Below the pieces are notes generated by a model that worked only from the letters and a program-made list of their open reading frames with translations, searched no databases and was not told where the DNA came from. Made by a program: the position numbers and the translations under genes. A stretch of 64,000 nucleotides of DNA from an uncultured Polaribacter sp. (lineage in GTDB: Bacteria > Bacteroidota > Bacteroidia > Flavobacteriales > Flavobacteriaceae): the NCBI GenBank assembly GCA_943788865.1, contig CALSRX010000002.1, positions 186,001-250,000 on the forward strand, written 5' to 3'. Of the stretch, positions 1 through 9,150 are shown piece by piece. Numbering within the stretch: position 1 is the first letter of the stretch; each line of letters opens with the position of its first letter.

Positions 1-441
1 AGGCAAAAGAACTGTTGTACCTGACCAAACAAAAGCAACAATGATAACTTTTAAATAACTGATGTTGCGTAAGTTTTTTTGAAATCCGCTTAACAAAGGA
101 ATCGCATATAAAACAGTTAAAAAACCAAAGGGAATAAATAAAATTAGAATTTGTATTGGCAATTGATATGCATAATAACACATCAATAAAAAACACAAAA
201 ACGAAAAAATTTGAATAATTTTTAAATCCTTCGTTAAACTTCTATGATGAAACTTTGCAATTCCAAAATACTTCACAAAATTATATCCAGTAATGGTAGC
301 AAAAAAGATGAAATAATTTAATGTCTCATTGTATTCTAAATCGTAATAAAACTCGGTTATTCTTACAAATGCATATGCTGCCAAAGCAACATGAATGCTT
401 GAGTTGATATAAAAATTTAAAAGCTTTTTTAGAAATGTCAT
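1..441 (-). CDS. integral membrane protein, partial (C-terminus beyond window start)
   Basis: An open frame runs from an ATG at 441 to the first base of the window without a stop, giving the first 147 residues. It begins MTFLKKLLNFYINSSIHVAL and has several strongly hydrophobic stretches (around residues 10-27, 42-60, 80-100 and 103-118), so it is a multi-pass inner-membrane protein. It is divergent from gcvP. The layout is reminiscent of UbiA-like membrane proteins of flavobacteria, but the visible part shows no Asp-rich prenyltransferase motif, so no function is assigned. The remainder lies outside the window. Confidence 0.7.
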   Translation of the reverse strand, partial: MTFLKKLLNFYINSSIHVALAAYAFVRITEFYYDLEYNETLNYFIFFATITGYNFVKYFGIAKFHHRSLTKDLKIIQIFSFLCFLLMCYYAYQLPIQILILFIPFGFLTVLYAIPLLSGFQKNLRNISYLKVIIVAFVWSGTTVLLP

Positions 442-595
442 TATACAAAAATAGCATTTATGTTAACAACCCAATTAATTGGTTCATAAAATGTTGCTTT
501 TAATTAATTTGTAGCATAAAATATTCTCTAATTTTAATTACTTTTGATACGCAAAATTTAAACGTGCAATTATCCAACATAAAACCACTATAATA

Positions 596-3481
596 ATGAA
601 CACAAATTCATTTCAAATAAGACATATTGGTCCAAATCCGCAGGAGCAAAAAGAAATGTTAGCAGCCATAAAAGCTGATTCTTTGGAACAATTAATTTCA
701 GAAACAATTCCAACTGATATTCGCTTAAAAGAGAATTTAGATCTAGAGCCAGCAATGAGTGAATATGAGTACTTAAATCACATTCAAGAATTGGCTTCAA
801 GAAACAAAGTTTTTAAAAGTTATATTGGTTTAGGATATCACGAAGCAATAGTACCAAGTGTTATACAGCGTAATATTTTAGAAAACCCGGGTTGGTATAC
901 AGCCTACACTCCGTATCAAGCAGAAATTGCTCAAGGAAGATTAGAAGCCTTATTAAATTACCAAACAATGATTTGTGATTTAACAGGAATGGAGTTGGCA
1001 AATGCTTCTTTATTGGATGAAGGAACGGCTGCAGCAGAAGCAATGGCTTTGTTATTTGACATCAGAGAGAGAGCACAGAAAAAAGCAGGTGTAAATAAGT
1101 TTTTTGTTACTGAAGAAATCTTACCTCAAACATTATCTGTTTTACTTACGCGTTCAGCTCCTATTGGGATTGAATTAGTATTAGGTAACCATAGAGAATT
1201 TGATTTCTCAGATGAATTCTTTGGAGCTATTTTACAATACCCAGGTAAATTTGGGCAAGTTTTTGATTATTCTGATTTTGTTGCCAAAGCAAATGAAAAA
1301 GATATTAAAGTTGCCGTTGCTGCCGATATTTTATCATTGGCAAAATTAAAAGCACCTGCAGAATTTGGCGTAGATGTAGTAGTTGGAACGACACAACGTT
1401 TTGGAATTCCGTTAGGATATGGTGGACCACATGCTGGATATTTTGCAACTAAAGAAGCTTACAAAAGAAGTATTCCAGGACGTATTATTGGAGTTACAAA
1501 AGATGTTGATGGTGGACGTGCATTGCGTATGGCTTTACAAACACGTGAGCAACATATTAAAAGAGAAAAAGCAACTTCTAACATTTGTACTGCGCAAGTG
1601 TTGTTAGCAGTAATGGCAGGAATGTATGCTGTGTATCATGGAAAAGAAGGAATTCAGTTTATTGCAAACTCTGTTCACAATAAAACAAAATTATTGGCAG
1701 ATTATTTAGACAAGTCTGGTTTTAAACAATTGAACACTTCTTATTTTGACACGCTACTTATAGAAGTAGATTGCTTAAAATTAAAACCAATTGCAGAGCA
1801 ACATAAGGTAAACTTCAATTTTATCAATGAGAAATACGTTTCAATTTCGATAAATGAGGCTACTACCCAGCAAGATTTAATGAAATTGTTTACAATTTTT
1901 GGGCAATTAAAAAAGCAACCAGATACGATTACTGCAGAAGCTTATGGAGAGTTTCATCAGATTTTAACTCAAGAATCTTTTAATTCTGATTTTGATGTAA
2001 TCCCTGAAAATTTAAAAAGAAACACCTCTTTCTTAGACAACGAAGTGTTTAACACGTATCGTTCAGAAACTGACATGATGCGCTATATTAAAAAATTAGA
2101 ACGTAAAGATTTAGCGTTAAATCATTCTATGATTTCTTTAGGATCATGTACCATGAAACTAAATGCAGCTTCAGAAATGTTGCCTTTAAGCAATCCACAA
2201 TGGGGAAATATTCATCCATTTGTGCCTTTAAACCAAGCGGAAGGTTATCAAACCGTTCTCAAAAAATTAGAACACCAGCTAAATATTATTACAGGTTTTG
2301 CGGGTACATCTTTACAACCAAACTCTGGTGCACAAGGAGAATTTGCTGGATTAATGACCATTAGAGCATATCATCTTTCTCGTAACGAAGAGCATAGAAA
2401 TATTTGTATCATCCCTGCTTCTGCACACGGAACAAATCCTGCCTCAGCAGTAATGGCTGGTATGAATGTAGTTGTAACGAAAACGGATGAAAAAGGAAAT
2501 ATTGATGTGGAAGATTTACGTGAAAAAGCAATTTTACACAAAGATAATTTAGCAGCTTTAATGGTAACCTATCCTTCTACTCATGGCGTTTTTGAAAGTG
2601 CCATTAGAGAAATTACACAGATTATTCATGATAATGGTGGACAAGTGTATATGGATGGTGCAAATATGAATGCACAAGTTGGATTGACAAATCCGGCTAC
2701 CATTGGCGCAGATGTGTGTCACTTAAACTTACATAAAACTTTTGCCATTCCGCATGGTGGTGGTGGACCAGGTGTTGGACCTATTTGTGTGGCTCCACAA
2801 TTAGTGCCTTTTTTACCAACAAATCCAATGATAGAAACAGGAGGTGAAAATGCAATTAATGCTATATCTGCAGCTCCTTGGGGGTCTGCATTGGCTTGTT
2901 TAATTTCTTACGGCTACATCACAATGTTAGGGTATAAAGGTTTAACAAACTCAACTAAAAACGCCATCTTAAACGCAAACTACATGAAAGATCGTTTGCA
3001 TGGACACTATGAAACGTTGTATACTGGTGAAATGAACAGAGCAGCGCATGAAATGATTTTAGATTGTAGAGATTTTAAAAATAACGGAATTGAAGTAGTT
3101 GACATTGCAAAACGTTTAATGGATTATGGTTTCCACGCTCCTACGGTTTCTTTTCCTGTTGCTGGAACGATCATGATTGAACCTACAGAATCTGAAAGCA
3201 AAGCTGAATTAGATCGTTTTTGTGATGCGTTGATTTCTATTAGAAAAGAAATTGCTGAAGCTTCAAAAGAAGATGCAAACAATCCGTTAAAAAATGCACC
3301 GCATACACAAGAGATGTTAACGAATGATGTATGGGCATTTCCATATTCAAGAAAACAAGCAGCTTTTCCGTTAGACTATATTGCCGAAAATAAATTTTGG
3401 CCATCAGTTAGAAGAGTTGATGATGCTTTTGGTGATAGAAACTTAATTTGTTCTTGTAACCCAATTGAAGATTATATTTAG
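596..3481 (+). CDS. gcvP: glycine dehydrogenase (aminomethyl-transferring), P protein
   Basis: PLP-dependent decarboxylase of the cytoplasmic glycine cleavage system. It decarboxylates glycine and passes the aminomethyl group to the lipoyl arm of H protein. The 961-residue length fits the single-chain form, in which an N-terminal half (GTTQRFGIPLGYGGPHAGYFA region) is fused to the catalytic C-terminal half. The latter shows SLGSCTMKLNA, the NSGAQGEFAG segment, and the PLP-lysine motif LNLHKTFAIPHGGGGPG with Lys near residue 714. The gene is complete and uninterrupted. It stands alone: gcvT and gcvH are not adjacent. A TACTTTTG box at 539-546 could be its -7 element, but no TTG was found at the expected -33 spacing. 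A hairpin terminator follows the stop. Confidence 0.97.
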   Translation: MNTNSFQIRHIGPNPQEQKEMLAAIKADSLEQLISETIPTDIRLKENLDLEPAMSEYEYLNHIQELASRNKVFKSYIGLGYHEAIVPSVIQRNILENPGWYTAYTPYQAEIAQGRLEALLNYQTMICDLTGMELANASLLDEGTAAAEAMALLFDIRERAQKKAGVNKFFVTEEILPQTLSVLLTRSAPIGIELVLGNHREFDFSDEFFGAILQYPGKFGQVFDYSDFVAKANEKDIKVAVAADILSLAKLKAPAEFGVDVVVGTTQRFGIPLGYGGPHAGYFATKEAYKRSIPGRIIGVTKDVDGGRALRMALQTREQHIKREKATSNICTAQVLLAVMAGMYAVYHGKEGIQFIANSVHNKTKLLADYLDKSGFKQLNTSYFDTLLIEVDCLKLKPIAEQHKVNFNFINEKYVSISINEATTQQDLMKLFTIFGQLKKQPDTITAEAYGEFHQILTQESFNSDFDVIPENLKRNTSFLDNEVFNTYRSETDMMRYIKKLERKDLALNHSMISLGSCTMKLNAASEMLPLSNPQWGNIHPFVPLNQAEGYQTVLKKLEHQLNIITGFAGTSLQPNSGAQGEFAGLMTIRAYHLSRNEEHRNICIIPASAHGTNPASAVMAGMNVVVTKTDEKGNIDVEDLREKAILHKDNLAALMVTYPSTHGVFESAIREITQIIHDNGGQVYMDGANMNAQVGLTNPATIGADVCHLNLHKTFAIPHGGGGPGVGPICVAPQLVPFLPTNPMIETGGENAINAISAAPWGSALACLISYGYITMLGYKGLTNSTKNAILNANYMKDRLHGHYETLYTGEMNRAAHEMILDCRDFKNNGIEVVDIAKRLMDYGFHAPTVSFPVAGTIMIEPTESESKAELDRFCDALISIRKEIAEASKEDANNPLKNAPHTQEMLTNDVWAFPYSRKQAAFPLDYIAENKFWPSVRRVDDAFGDRNLICSCNPIEDYI

Positions 3482-3509
3482 AGCATACAGTGTTCTTATT
3501 AAATATTTA

Positions 3510-3545
3510 AAACCGCTTCAAATAAATGAAGCGGTTTTTTATTAT
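3510..3545 (+). terminator. Rho-independent terminator of gcvP
   Basis: An 11-bp inverted repeat (AAACCGCTTCA at 3510-3520, TGAAGCGGTTT at 3527-3537) with a 6-nt loop is followed by a T-rich run. It lies 29 bases after the gcvP stop. Confidence 0.85.
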
Positions 3546-3622
3546 ATTTATGAAAAATTGAAAAACTTAATTCTCCCAAAAATAAATTGGGATAACCGGA
3601 TAAAATATACACTAATAAGGAG

Positions 3623-4650
3623 TTCTGTGCAACCTAAAAAACTGAATGAATAACGAACAAACTGCAATACGAACGACATATTTTAGCATAATTGGAAACA
3701 CCAGTTTAGCTTTGATTAAAGGGCTTGCAGGATTCTTTGGTAATTCATATGCACTTATTGCGGATGCAATAGAATCAATAACCGATATTTTCTCTTCTCT
3801 ACTTGTTCTATTTGGTTTAAAATACGCAAAACGACCAGCAGACGAAAATCATCCATACGGGCACGGAAAAATTGAACCGCTAATAACGTTCTTGGTAGTT
3901 GCTTTTCTTGTAACATCGGCAACCATAATTGCCTACGAAAGCATTCAAAATATTCAGACACCTCATAAAATTCCTAAATCTTGGACGTTAATTGTTCTTG
4001 GGTGTATCATTTTATGGAAAGAAATTTCATTTAGAATAGTTCTCAAAAAAAGTAAAGAGACCAATAGTTCCTCACTCAAAGCAGATGCCTGGCATCATAG
4101 AAGTGATGCGATAACTTCTATAATGGCATTTATCGGAATTTCTATCGCTTTAATTTTCGGTAAAGGCTATGAAACAGCTGATGATTGGGCTGCTTTGTTC
4201 GCTTCTGGTTTTATTCTTTATAATAGCTATTTGATTTTCAGACCAGCCTTGGGAGAGATAATGGATGAGCATCTATATGATGATCTTTTGGAAGAAATAC
4301 GAGAAGAATCTATAAAAGTCAAAGGTGTAGTTGAAACAGAAAAATGTTTTATTCGAAAAGCAGGAATGAAATACCACGTCGATTTACACGCAATAGTTGA
4401 CGGAGAAATTTCCGTTAAGGAAGGACACGATATTGCACATAAATTAAAGGACTATTTGCAAAATGAAATACCAAATTTAGGACACGTTTTAATACACATT
4501 GAGCCAGATAAATAAAAAAGGAATCACACAACCACGTATAAAATTAATTGCTAGTTATAGCCTACTTACGAAAGTCCTCGCGGACTTTCTATCTGTGATT
4601 TATTTGCTAACTTTAGTGCTTAAAACACGCAACTAATCTTATACAAACTG
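3623..4650 (+). mobile_element. putative integron-cassette-like unit carrying the CDF transporter gene
   Basis: The unit starts inside GTTCTGTG (3622-3629), 24 bases before the ATG of the CDF gene. It ends in the hairpin element that begins with CACACAAC (4525-4532) and closes at GTTA (4650). The reverse complement of CACACAAC is GTTGTGTG, matching the left box at 7 of 8 positions. In an integron cassette the left end and the 5' box of its attC site are likewise complementary. The gene stop is only 14 bases before the AAC of the element. No matching target site was found on the left flank, so this case is weaker than the one at 20.4-21.8 kb. No integrase is in the window. Confidence 0.4.
3646..4515 (+). 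CDS. cation diffusion facilitator (CDF) family divalent metal exporter
   Basis: Inner-membrane antiporter of the CDF family (289 residues), expected to move Zn2+, Fe2+ or similar ions out of the cytoplasm in exchange for protons. Family marks include the TM2 metal-site segment with Asp (ADAIESITDIFSS, about residues 39-51), the PYGHGKIEPL loop near residue 70, and the TM5 site HHRSDAITS near residue 150. A C-terminal cytoplasmic ferredoxin-like domain ends in GHVLIHIEP. The gene stands alone between the gcvP terminator and a 123-bp hairpin element 14 bases past its stop, and may be part of a mobile cassette. Substrate metal cannot be decided from the sequence. Confidence 0.9.
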   Translation: MNNEQTAIRTTYFSIIGNTSLALIKGLAGFFGNSYALIADAIESITDIFSSLLVLFGLKYAKRPADENHPYGHGKIEPLITFLVVAFLVTSATIIAYESIQNIQTPHKIPKSWTLIVLGCIILWKEISFRIVLKKSKETNSSSLKADAWHHRSDAITSIMAFIGISIALIFGKGYETADDWAALFASGFILYNSYLIFRPALGEIMDEHLYDDLLEEIREESIKVKGVVETEKCFIRKAGMKYHVDLHAIVDGEISVKEGHDIAHKLKDYLQNEIPNLGHVLIHIEPDK

Positions 4651-4653
4651 TTA
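4530..4653 (+). repeat. hairpin element copy A (attC-like, 123 bp from AAC to GTT)
   Basis: The layout is AAC (4530-4532), 3-nt spacer, outer arm GTATAAAATTA (4536-4546), central inverted repeat GAAAGTCC/GGACTTTC (4570-4577 and 4582-4589), outer arm TAATCTTATAC (4634-4644), 5-nt spacer, then GTTA (4650-4653). The second copy at 21.7 kb has the same spacers and nearly the same length. It also shares interior words such as GCCTACTT and AGTGCT and an ACGCAACTA segment. The outer arms differ between copies at four positions, all compensated on the opposite arm. Confidence 0.75.
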
Positions 4654-4670
4654 ATAAAAATCCAATAAAA

Positions 4671-4698
4671 AAAAGCTCCAACAAATGTTGGAGCTTTT
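4671..4698 (-). terminator. terminator of rpmE2
   Basis: A perfect 12-bp inverted repeat (AAAAGCTCCAAC / GTTGGAGCTTTT) with a 4-nt loop lies 25 bases beyond the L31 stop. A-rich sequence on the plus strand at 4661-4674 gives the T-run on the minus strand. Confidence 0.8.
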
Positions 4699-4723
4699 TA
4701 ATATGTTTAAAATTCTAAGAAAT

Positions 4724-4975
4724 TTATTTCTTGAATTTTGCGTATTTATTTTTGAACTTATCGATACGTCCTGCAGCATCAATTAATTTAGACTTACCTG
4801 TGTAAAACGGGTGAGATGTTCTAGAAATCTCTAATTTAATTAGCGGATATTCTACACCATCAACTTCTAAATTCTCTTTTGTATTAGCAGTAGACTTTGT
4901 TAAAAAAACATCTCCGTTAGACATGTCTTTGAAAGCCACCATTCTATAATTTTCTGGGTGTATACCTTTTTTCAT
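4724..4975 (-). CDS. rpmE2: 50S ribosomal protein L31, type B
   Basis: An 83-residue L31 of the longer type B form, bound at the central protuberance of the 50S subunit. It starts MKKGIHPENYR and contains the typical SRTSHPFYTGKSKLIDAAGR segment. It has no cysteine at all, so it cannot form the zinc ribbon of the short form and is the zinc-independent version. It is a single-gene unit with a clear promoter at 5083-5112 and a hairpin terminator. Confidence 0.97.
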   Translation of the reverse strand: MKKGIHPENYRMVAFKDMSNGDVFLTKSTANTKENLEVDGVEYPLIKLEISRTSHPFYTGKSKLIDAAGRIDKFKNKYAKFKK

Positions 4976-5082
4976 CTTACTATTACTTTTATAATCTTTT
5001 TAATATTTTGTTTATAAAAGAGTGAAGCTGGTAAATTCTTACTCTTATCTCTAAATAACGAGCATTAAGTTATTTGAGGCTG

Positions 5083-5112
5083 CAAATTTAACGATATTTT
5101 TAAGATTACAAA
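5083..5112 (-). promoter_or_regulatory. Bacteroidota-type promoter of rpmE2
   Basis: On the minus strand TTTG (plus 5109-5112) and TAAATTTG (plus 5083-5090) are separated by 18 nt, matching the TTTG / TAnnTTTG consensus of Bacteroidota sigma factors. It lies about 107 bases before the L31 start, leaving room for a leader. Confidence 0.65.
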
Positions 5113-5150
5113 GAAATAATTTATTTAATTTGTGTAAAATTACATCCACC

Positions 5151-6191
5151 ATGCGTTTATCAAAATATATTTCTTTAATAGCACTACTTTTAATCGTTTT
5201 TACTTCTTGTAATGATGCCTATAAATTTAAGTTAACTACAACTAAAAAAATAGTAATCAATCAAGTAGCTACAGCTACATTAACAGAAGTTAATAACAAA
5301 CCAATAGATTCTATTCAGTTTTTCGTAAACGGAAAAAGAGTTGCTTCTAATGGAAATTCCATAAATATAAACACAAAAGAATTAGGAGTAGGAAAGTTTA
5401 CGATAACGGCGCTGGCCTTTTATCCTGAGAAAACTAAAAAAGTAAATAATTCTATTGAAGTTTTATCAAATATAGAACCTTCAATCTACAGCTATAAATT
5501 AATCAACACCTATCCACACGATAAAACTTCGTACACACAAGGTTTAGAGTTTTACAATGGTTTTTTATATGAAACTACAGGGAAAAAAGGAAAATCTGTA
5601 TTGCGTAAAATAGCATTAAAAACAGGAAAAGTTTTACAAGAGACAAAATTAGATGCCAAATACTTTGGAGAAGGAATGACTATTTTAAATGGCAATATTT
5701 TTTGGTTAACATGGCAGGCTAGAAAAGGGTTTATATACGACTTAGAAACCTTTAAACAGAAAGGCGAATTTGCTTACACTTGGAGCGCTGAAGGATGGGG
5801 TTTGACAAATGACGGAACACACTTAATAAAATCTGATGGGACACATAAAATTTGGTTTTTAGATCCAGAAACACAAAAAGAGAAAAAATCAATTCAAGTA
5901 TATACCAATAAATATTCTTTAAAAGAATTGAATGAAATAGAATACATCAACGGAAAAATTTATGCCAATAAATGGCAGCAAAACTCGATTGTAATTATTG
6001 ATGCTAATACCGGAATTGTAGAAGGTGTTGCAAACTTATCAGGGTTGAAAAAAGAAATTGAAAAATCGCAAACCATAACCGATCAAGACGAAGTTTTAAA
6101 CGGAATTGCTTTTGATAAAGAAACAGGTAGAATTTTTGTAACCGGAAAACATTGGGGAAAGCTTTTTGAAATAGAGTTAGTAAAGCAATAA
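5151..6191 (+). CDS. glutaminyl-peptide cyclotransferase (glutamine cyclotransferase family) lipoprotein
   Basis: The protein belongs to the beta-propeller glutamine cyclotransferase family (plant/bacterial type, PF05096), which converts N-terminal Gln of peptides to pyroglutamate. The start is set at the ATG at 5151 (MRLSKYISLIALLL); a TTG seven codons upstream is possible but unneeded. A lipoprotein signal ends in VFTSCND, so export and lipid anchoring are expected. After an Ig-like stretch (about residues 25-105) the propeller has family marks such as SYTQGLEFYNGFLYETTG, LNEIEYINGKIYAN and LNGIAFDKETGRIFVTGKHW. It is monocistronic, about 50 bases before the next plus-strand gene. Confidence 0.88.
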   Translation: MRLSKYISLIALLLIVFTSCNDAYKFKLTTTKKIVINQVATATLTEVNNKPIDSIQFFVNGKRVASNGNSININTKELGVGKFTITALAFYPEKTKKVNNSIEVLSNIEPSIYSYKLINTYPHDKTSYTQGLEFYNGFLYETTGKKGKSVLRKIALKTGKVLQETKLDAKYFGEGMTILNGNIFWLTWQARKGFIYDLETFKQKGEFAYTWSAEGWGLTNDGTHLIKSDGTHKIWFLDPETQKEKKSIQVYTNKYSLKELNEIEYINGKIYANKWQQNSIVIIDANTGIVEGVANLSGLKKEIEKSQTITDQDEVLNGIAFDKETGRIFVTGKHWGKLFEIELVKQ

Positions 6192-6240
6192 TAACAATAT
6201 CTAAATCAATTAAAAGTTATATTTGTATACAAATTGAAGT

Positions 6241-7760
6241 ATGAGATATTTTGTTACCGTAATTTTGTGTTTGTTGTTGTTTTCTGTAAGCTCTTGCAGA
6301 AAAGATTTTAGCACTATTCCCAGTTTCGGTAAACTTACTTTTTCTAAAGACACCGTTTTTTTAGACACTGTTTTTACAAACATCGGTTCTAGCACTTACA
6401 ACCTCAAAGTTTATAATACTAGTAGCTCTGCAATTACAATTCCGTCTATACATTTAGAAAACGGAAATGCTTCTAATTACAGAATTAGTGTTGATGGAAT
6501 TCCAGCTAAAACCTTTCAAAATATCGATATTTTAGCCAAAGACAGCCTATATATTTTTGTTGAAACGACTATCGATTATGTTTCTGTCACAAATCCTATT
6601 TATACTGATAAAATAATTTTTGATACAGGAAATAACCAACAAGATGTAGATTTGGTAACACTTGTTCAAGATGCTACTTTTATTTATCCGGGGCGAAATG
6701 CTATTTCCATGAAAATAGATTCTCTTTCTTTAGACGGAAAACCAACCACCATTAAAGGGCGTTTTTTTAACTGATTCTGAATTAACTTTTACCAATACAA
6801 GACCCTATGTTATTTATGGCTATGCTGCTGTTCCAGAAAACAAAACAGCGACTATAGAAGCGGGTGCTAAATTGTATTTTCAATAACGATTCTGGTATCA
6901 TCGTCGATAAAAAAGCCAGTTTAAAAGTAAACGGAACCATCAATAATAAAGTTGTTTTTGAAGGCGACAGATTAGAACATCGTTTTAATGCTGTTCCTGG
7001 GCAGTGGGGAACCATTTGGATGCGTGCAGGGAGTAAAGAAAATGAAATTAATCACGCCATAATTAAAAACGGAATTATAGGTGTTTTAGTAGATTCGTTA
7101 GGATCTAACGCTCCTACTTTATCTATAAAAAAACACAGAGATTTACAACAATTCTAATTTCGGAATTTTAGGAAGAGAGACCAATATTAAAGGAGAAAAA
7201 TTTAGTCATCGGAAACACAGGGCAATCTGCATTAGCCTGTTCAATTGGCGGAACTTATAATTTTACACATTCAACTTTTGCTAATTACTGGAACAATGGC
7301 ATACGTCAATTACCAGCAGTTTTTAGTCAATAATTTTTTTACCTATGTAGATGCTAATAATCAAGAAATTACAGAAACAAGAGATTTACACGCTGCTAAT
7401 TTCACCAATTGTATCATTACTGGTAACAACAATATAGAGTTTGTGTTAGACAAAGTAACTGGGAGCTTGTTTAACTACTCGATACAAAATAACATGATTC
7501 AGTTTAACGATATTGACAATGCATTTGCAAATAATACAGAATTAGATTTTAATGATACTACTCATTATTCAAATACTATTCTTAATGGCACTCTTCATTT
7601 TAAAGATCCGTTTACCAATCAATTTAACATTGGTCAAAACAATGAAGGAATTAACAAATCATTAAACAGTGCTTCACAATTAATTCCTCTAGATATACTA
7701 GGAGTTAACAGAACAACTTCTCCAGATATTGGAGCCTATCAACACGTTACTTTTCAGTAG
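6241..7760 (+). pseudogene. frame-broken surface lipoprotein with right-handed repeat-type C-terminal region
   Basis: One gene of about 500 codons appears in several frames. It starts MRYFVTVILCLLL with lipobox SSCR, then a beta-rich domain (FSKDTVFLDTVFTNIGSSTYNL). It continues, after frame changes, through SGIIVDKKASLKVNG, GGTYNFTHSTFANYWNNG and the C-terminal TTSPDIGAYQH, typical of parallel beta-helix proteins of flavobacteria. Frame changes lie at 6762-6768 (seven T), near 6881, at 7127-7133 (seven A), 7196-7200 (five A) and about 7319-7323 (five T). Four are readable as one extra base in a homopolymer. Removing those bases restores a single good frame, so sequence error is more likely than decay. 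Function is unknown. Confidence 0.7.
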
Positions 7761-7771
7761 TTTTTATAATT

Positions 7772-9061
7772 TTATTGCACTTCTTTTTTATAAACCTTTC
7801 CTTCTTTCATTACAAAAACCACATTTTCCATGGTTTTAATGTTTTTTGTAGGATCATCATTTACTGCAATAATATCTGCAATGAATCCTTTTTGAATTTG
7901 ACCTATTTCGGTTGACATGTTTAAGATTTTTGCATTGGTTATTGTTGCAGACTGTATTGTTTCCATTGCCGGCATTCCTGCTTCAACCATAAATCCGAAT
8001 TCTTTTCCGTTTTCTCCATGTTTAAAAACTCCTGCATCTGTTCCGAATGCAATTCCGACTCCAGCTTTATACGCTTTACCAAAAGTACCTTGTATTTTTG
8101 GACCAATATCTAAAGCTTTAGGAACAATAATAGCTGGGTAATATCCTTTTATCTTTGCTTTTTCAGTCACCTCTTTTCCTGCTGTGATGGTAGGCACTAT
8201 ATAGGCGTCGTATTTGACCATTAATTTCATGGTAGCTTCACTCATCAACGTTCCGTGTTCAATGGTTTTTACACCTCCTAAAATTGCTCGTTGCATTCCT
8301 TCATCACCATGTGCGTGTGCTGCAACATGCATTCCGTAATCTTTTGCTGTTTCGCAAATTGCTTTAATCTCTTCTAGAGTAAACTGTGGATTTTGACCAC
8401 TTTTAGCAACACTTAAAACACCACCTGTTGCGGTTATTTTAATCACATCTGCTCCATTTTTATAGCGTTGTCTTACCGCTTTTTTTGCATCGTCTACACT
8501 GTTTACAACTCCTTCTTTTGGCCCTGGATCTCCCGTTAATTTATTACTCATTCCGTTTGTTGGATCTGCGTGACCACCAGTTGTTGCCAATGATTTTTCA
8601 GCAGTAAAAATTCTTGGGCCAATAATTTTTCCAGCATTAATGGCATTCCGTAATGAAACATTTACGCCACTCCCCCCTAAATCTCTAACGGTTGTAAAAC
8701 CTGCTTCTAAAGTTACTTTTGCATAATTTACAGAGTTGTACGCAATATCTGCATCATCATTCGTAAAACGCTCAATATATGCAGAAGGATTTGATTCAGA
8801 TTCTAAATGAACATGCATATCAATCAAACCTGGCATCACAATTTTATCTTTTAGATAGATAATTTTATCTACTTTGCTTTTGGGTTGCACATATCCATTG
8901 TGGATATTGACAATCTTATTTCCTTCTACAACAATGGTTTTTCTGTTTTCAATTTTACCTGTTTTTGTATCAACCAATTTACCACATAAGATATATGTTT
9001 TTTGAGCAGATACAACTGCAACAGATAATATTAAAATAATAGACAGCAATACTTTTTTCAT
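7772..9061 (-). CDS. exported metal-dependent amidohydrolase (imidazolonepropionase/Xaa-Pro dipeptidase type)
   Basis: A 429-residue amidohydrolase with a Sec signal peptide (MKKVLLSIILILSVAVVSAQ). Metal-site marks in order are PGLIDMHVHLES (HxH, about residue 82), a GGVLSV segment before the metal-bridging region, HVAAHAHGDEGMQRA, GVKTIEHGT and AFGTDAG. The metal-dependent TIM-barrel family includes secreted imidazolonepropionase-like and prolidase-like enzymes; the substrate cannot be named. It is expected in the periplasm. It is convergent with the preceding lipoprotein gene (stops 11 bases apart) and has no same-strand partner. Confidence 0.9.
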   Translation of the reverse strand: MKKVLLSIILILSVAVVSAQKTYILCGKLVDTKTGKIENRKTIVVEGNKIVNIHNGYVQPKSKVDKIIYLKDKIVMPGLIDMHVHLESESNPSAYIERFTNDDADIAYNSVNYAKVTLEAGFTTVRDLGGSGVNVSLRNAINAGKIIGPRIFTAEKSLATTGGHADPTNGMSNKLTGDPGPKEGVVNSVDDAKKAVRQRYKNGADVIKITATGGVLSVAKSGQNPQFTLEEIKAICETAKDYGMHVAAHAHGDEGMQRAILGGVKTIEHGTLMSEATMKLMVKYDAYIVPTITAGKEVTEKAKIKGYYPAIIVPKALDIGPKIQGTFGKAYKAGVGIAFGTDAGVFKHGENGKEFGFMVEAGMPAMETIQSATITNAKILNMSTEIGQIQKGFIADIIAVNDDPTKNIKTMENVVFVMKEGKVYKKEVQ

Positions 9062-9150
9062 GATTCTTGTTTTTAGATTTTATAAATGTATTAAAAAATG
9101 AGTAGATTGCTTGCTTAATTTAAAGCTTTCAAAAAAGAATACGAGTTTAG

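Noticed and set aside
442-595. Glycine riboswitch before gcvP
   Set aside because: No tandem aptamer-like conserved segments are visible in the 154-base AT-rich leader.
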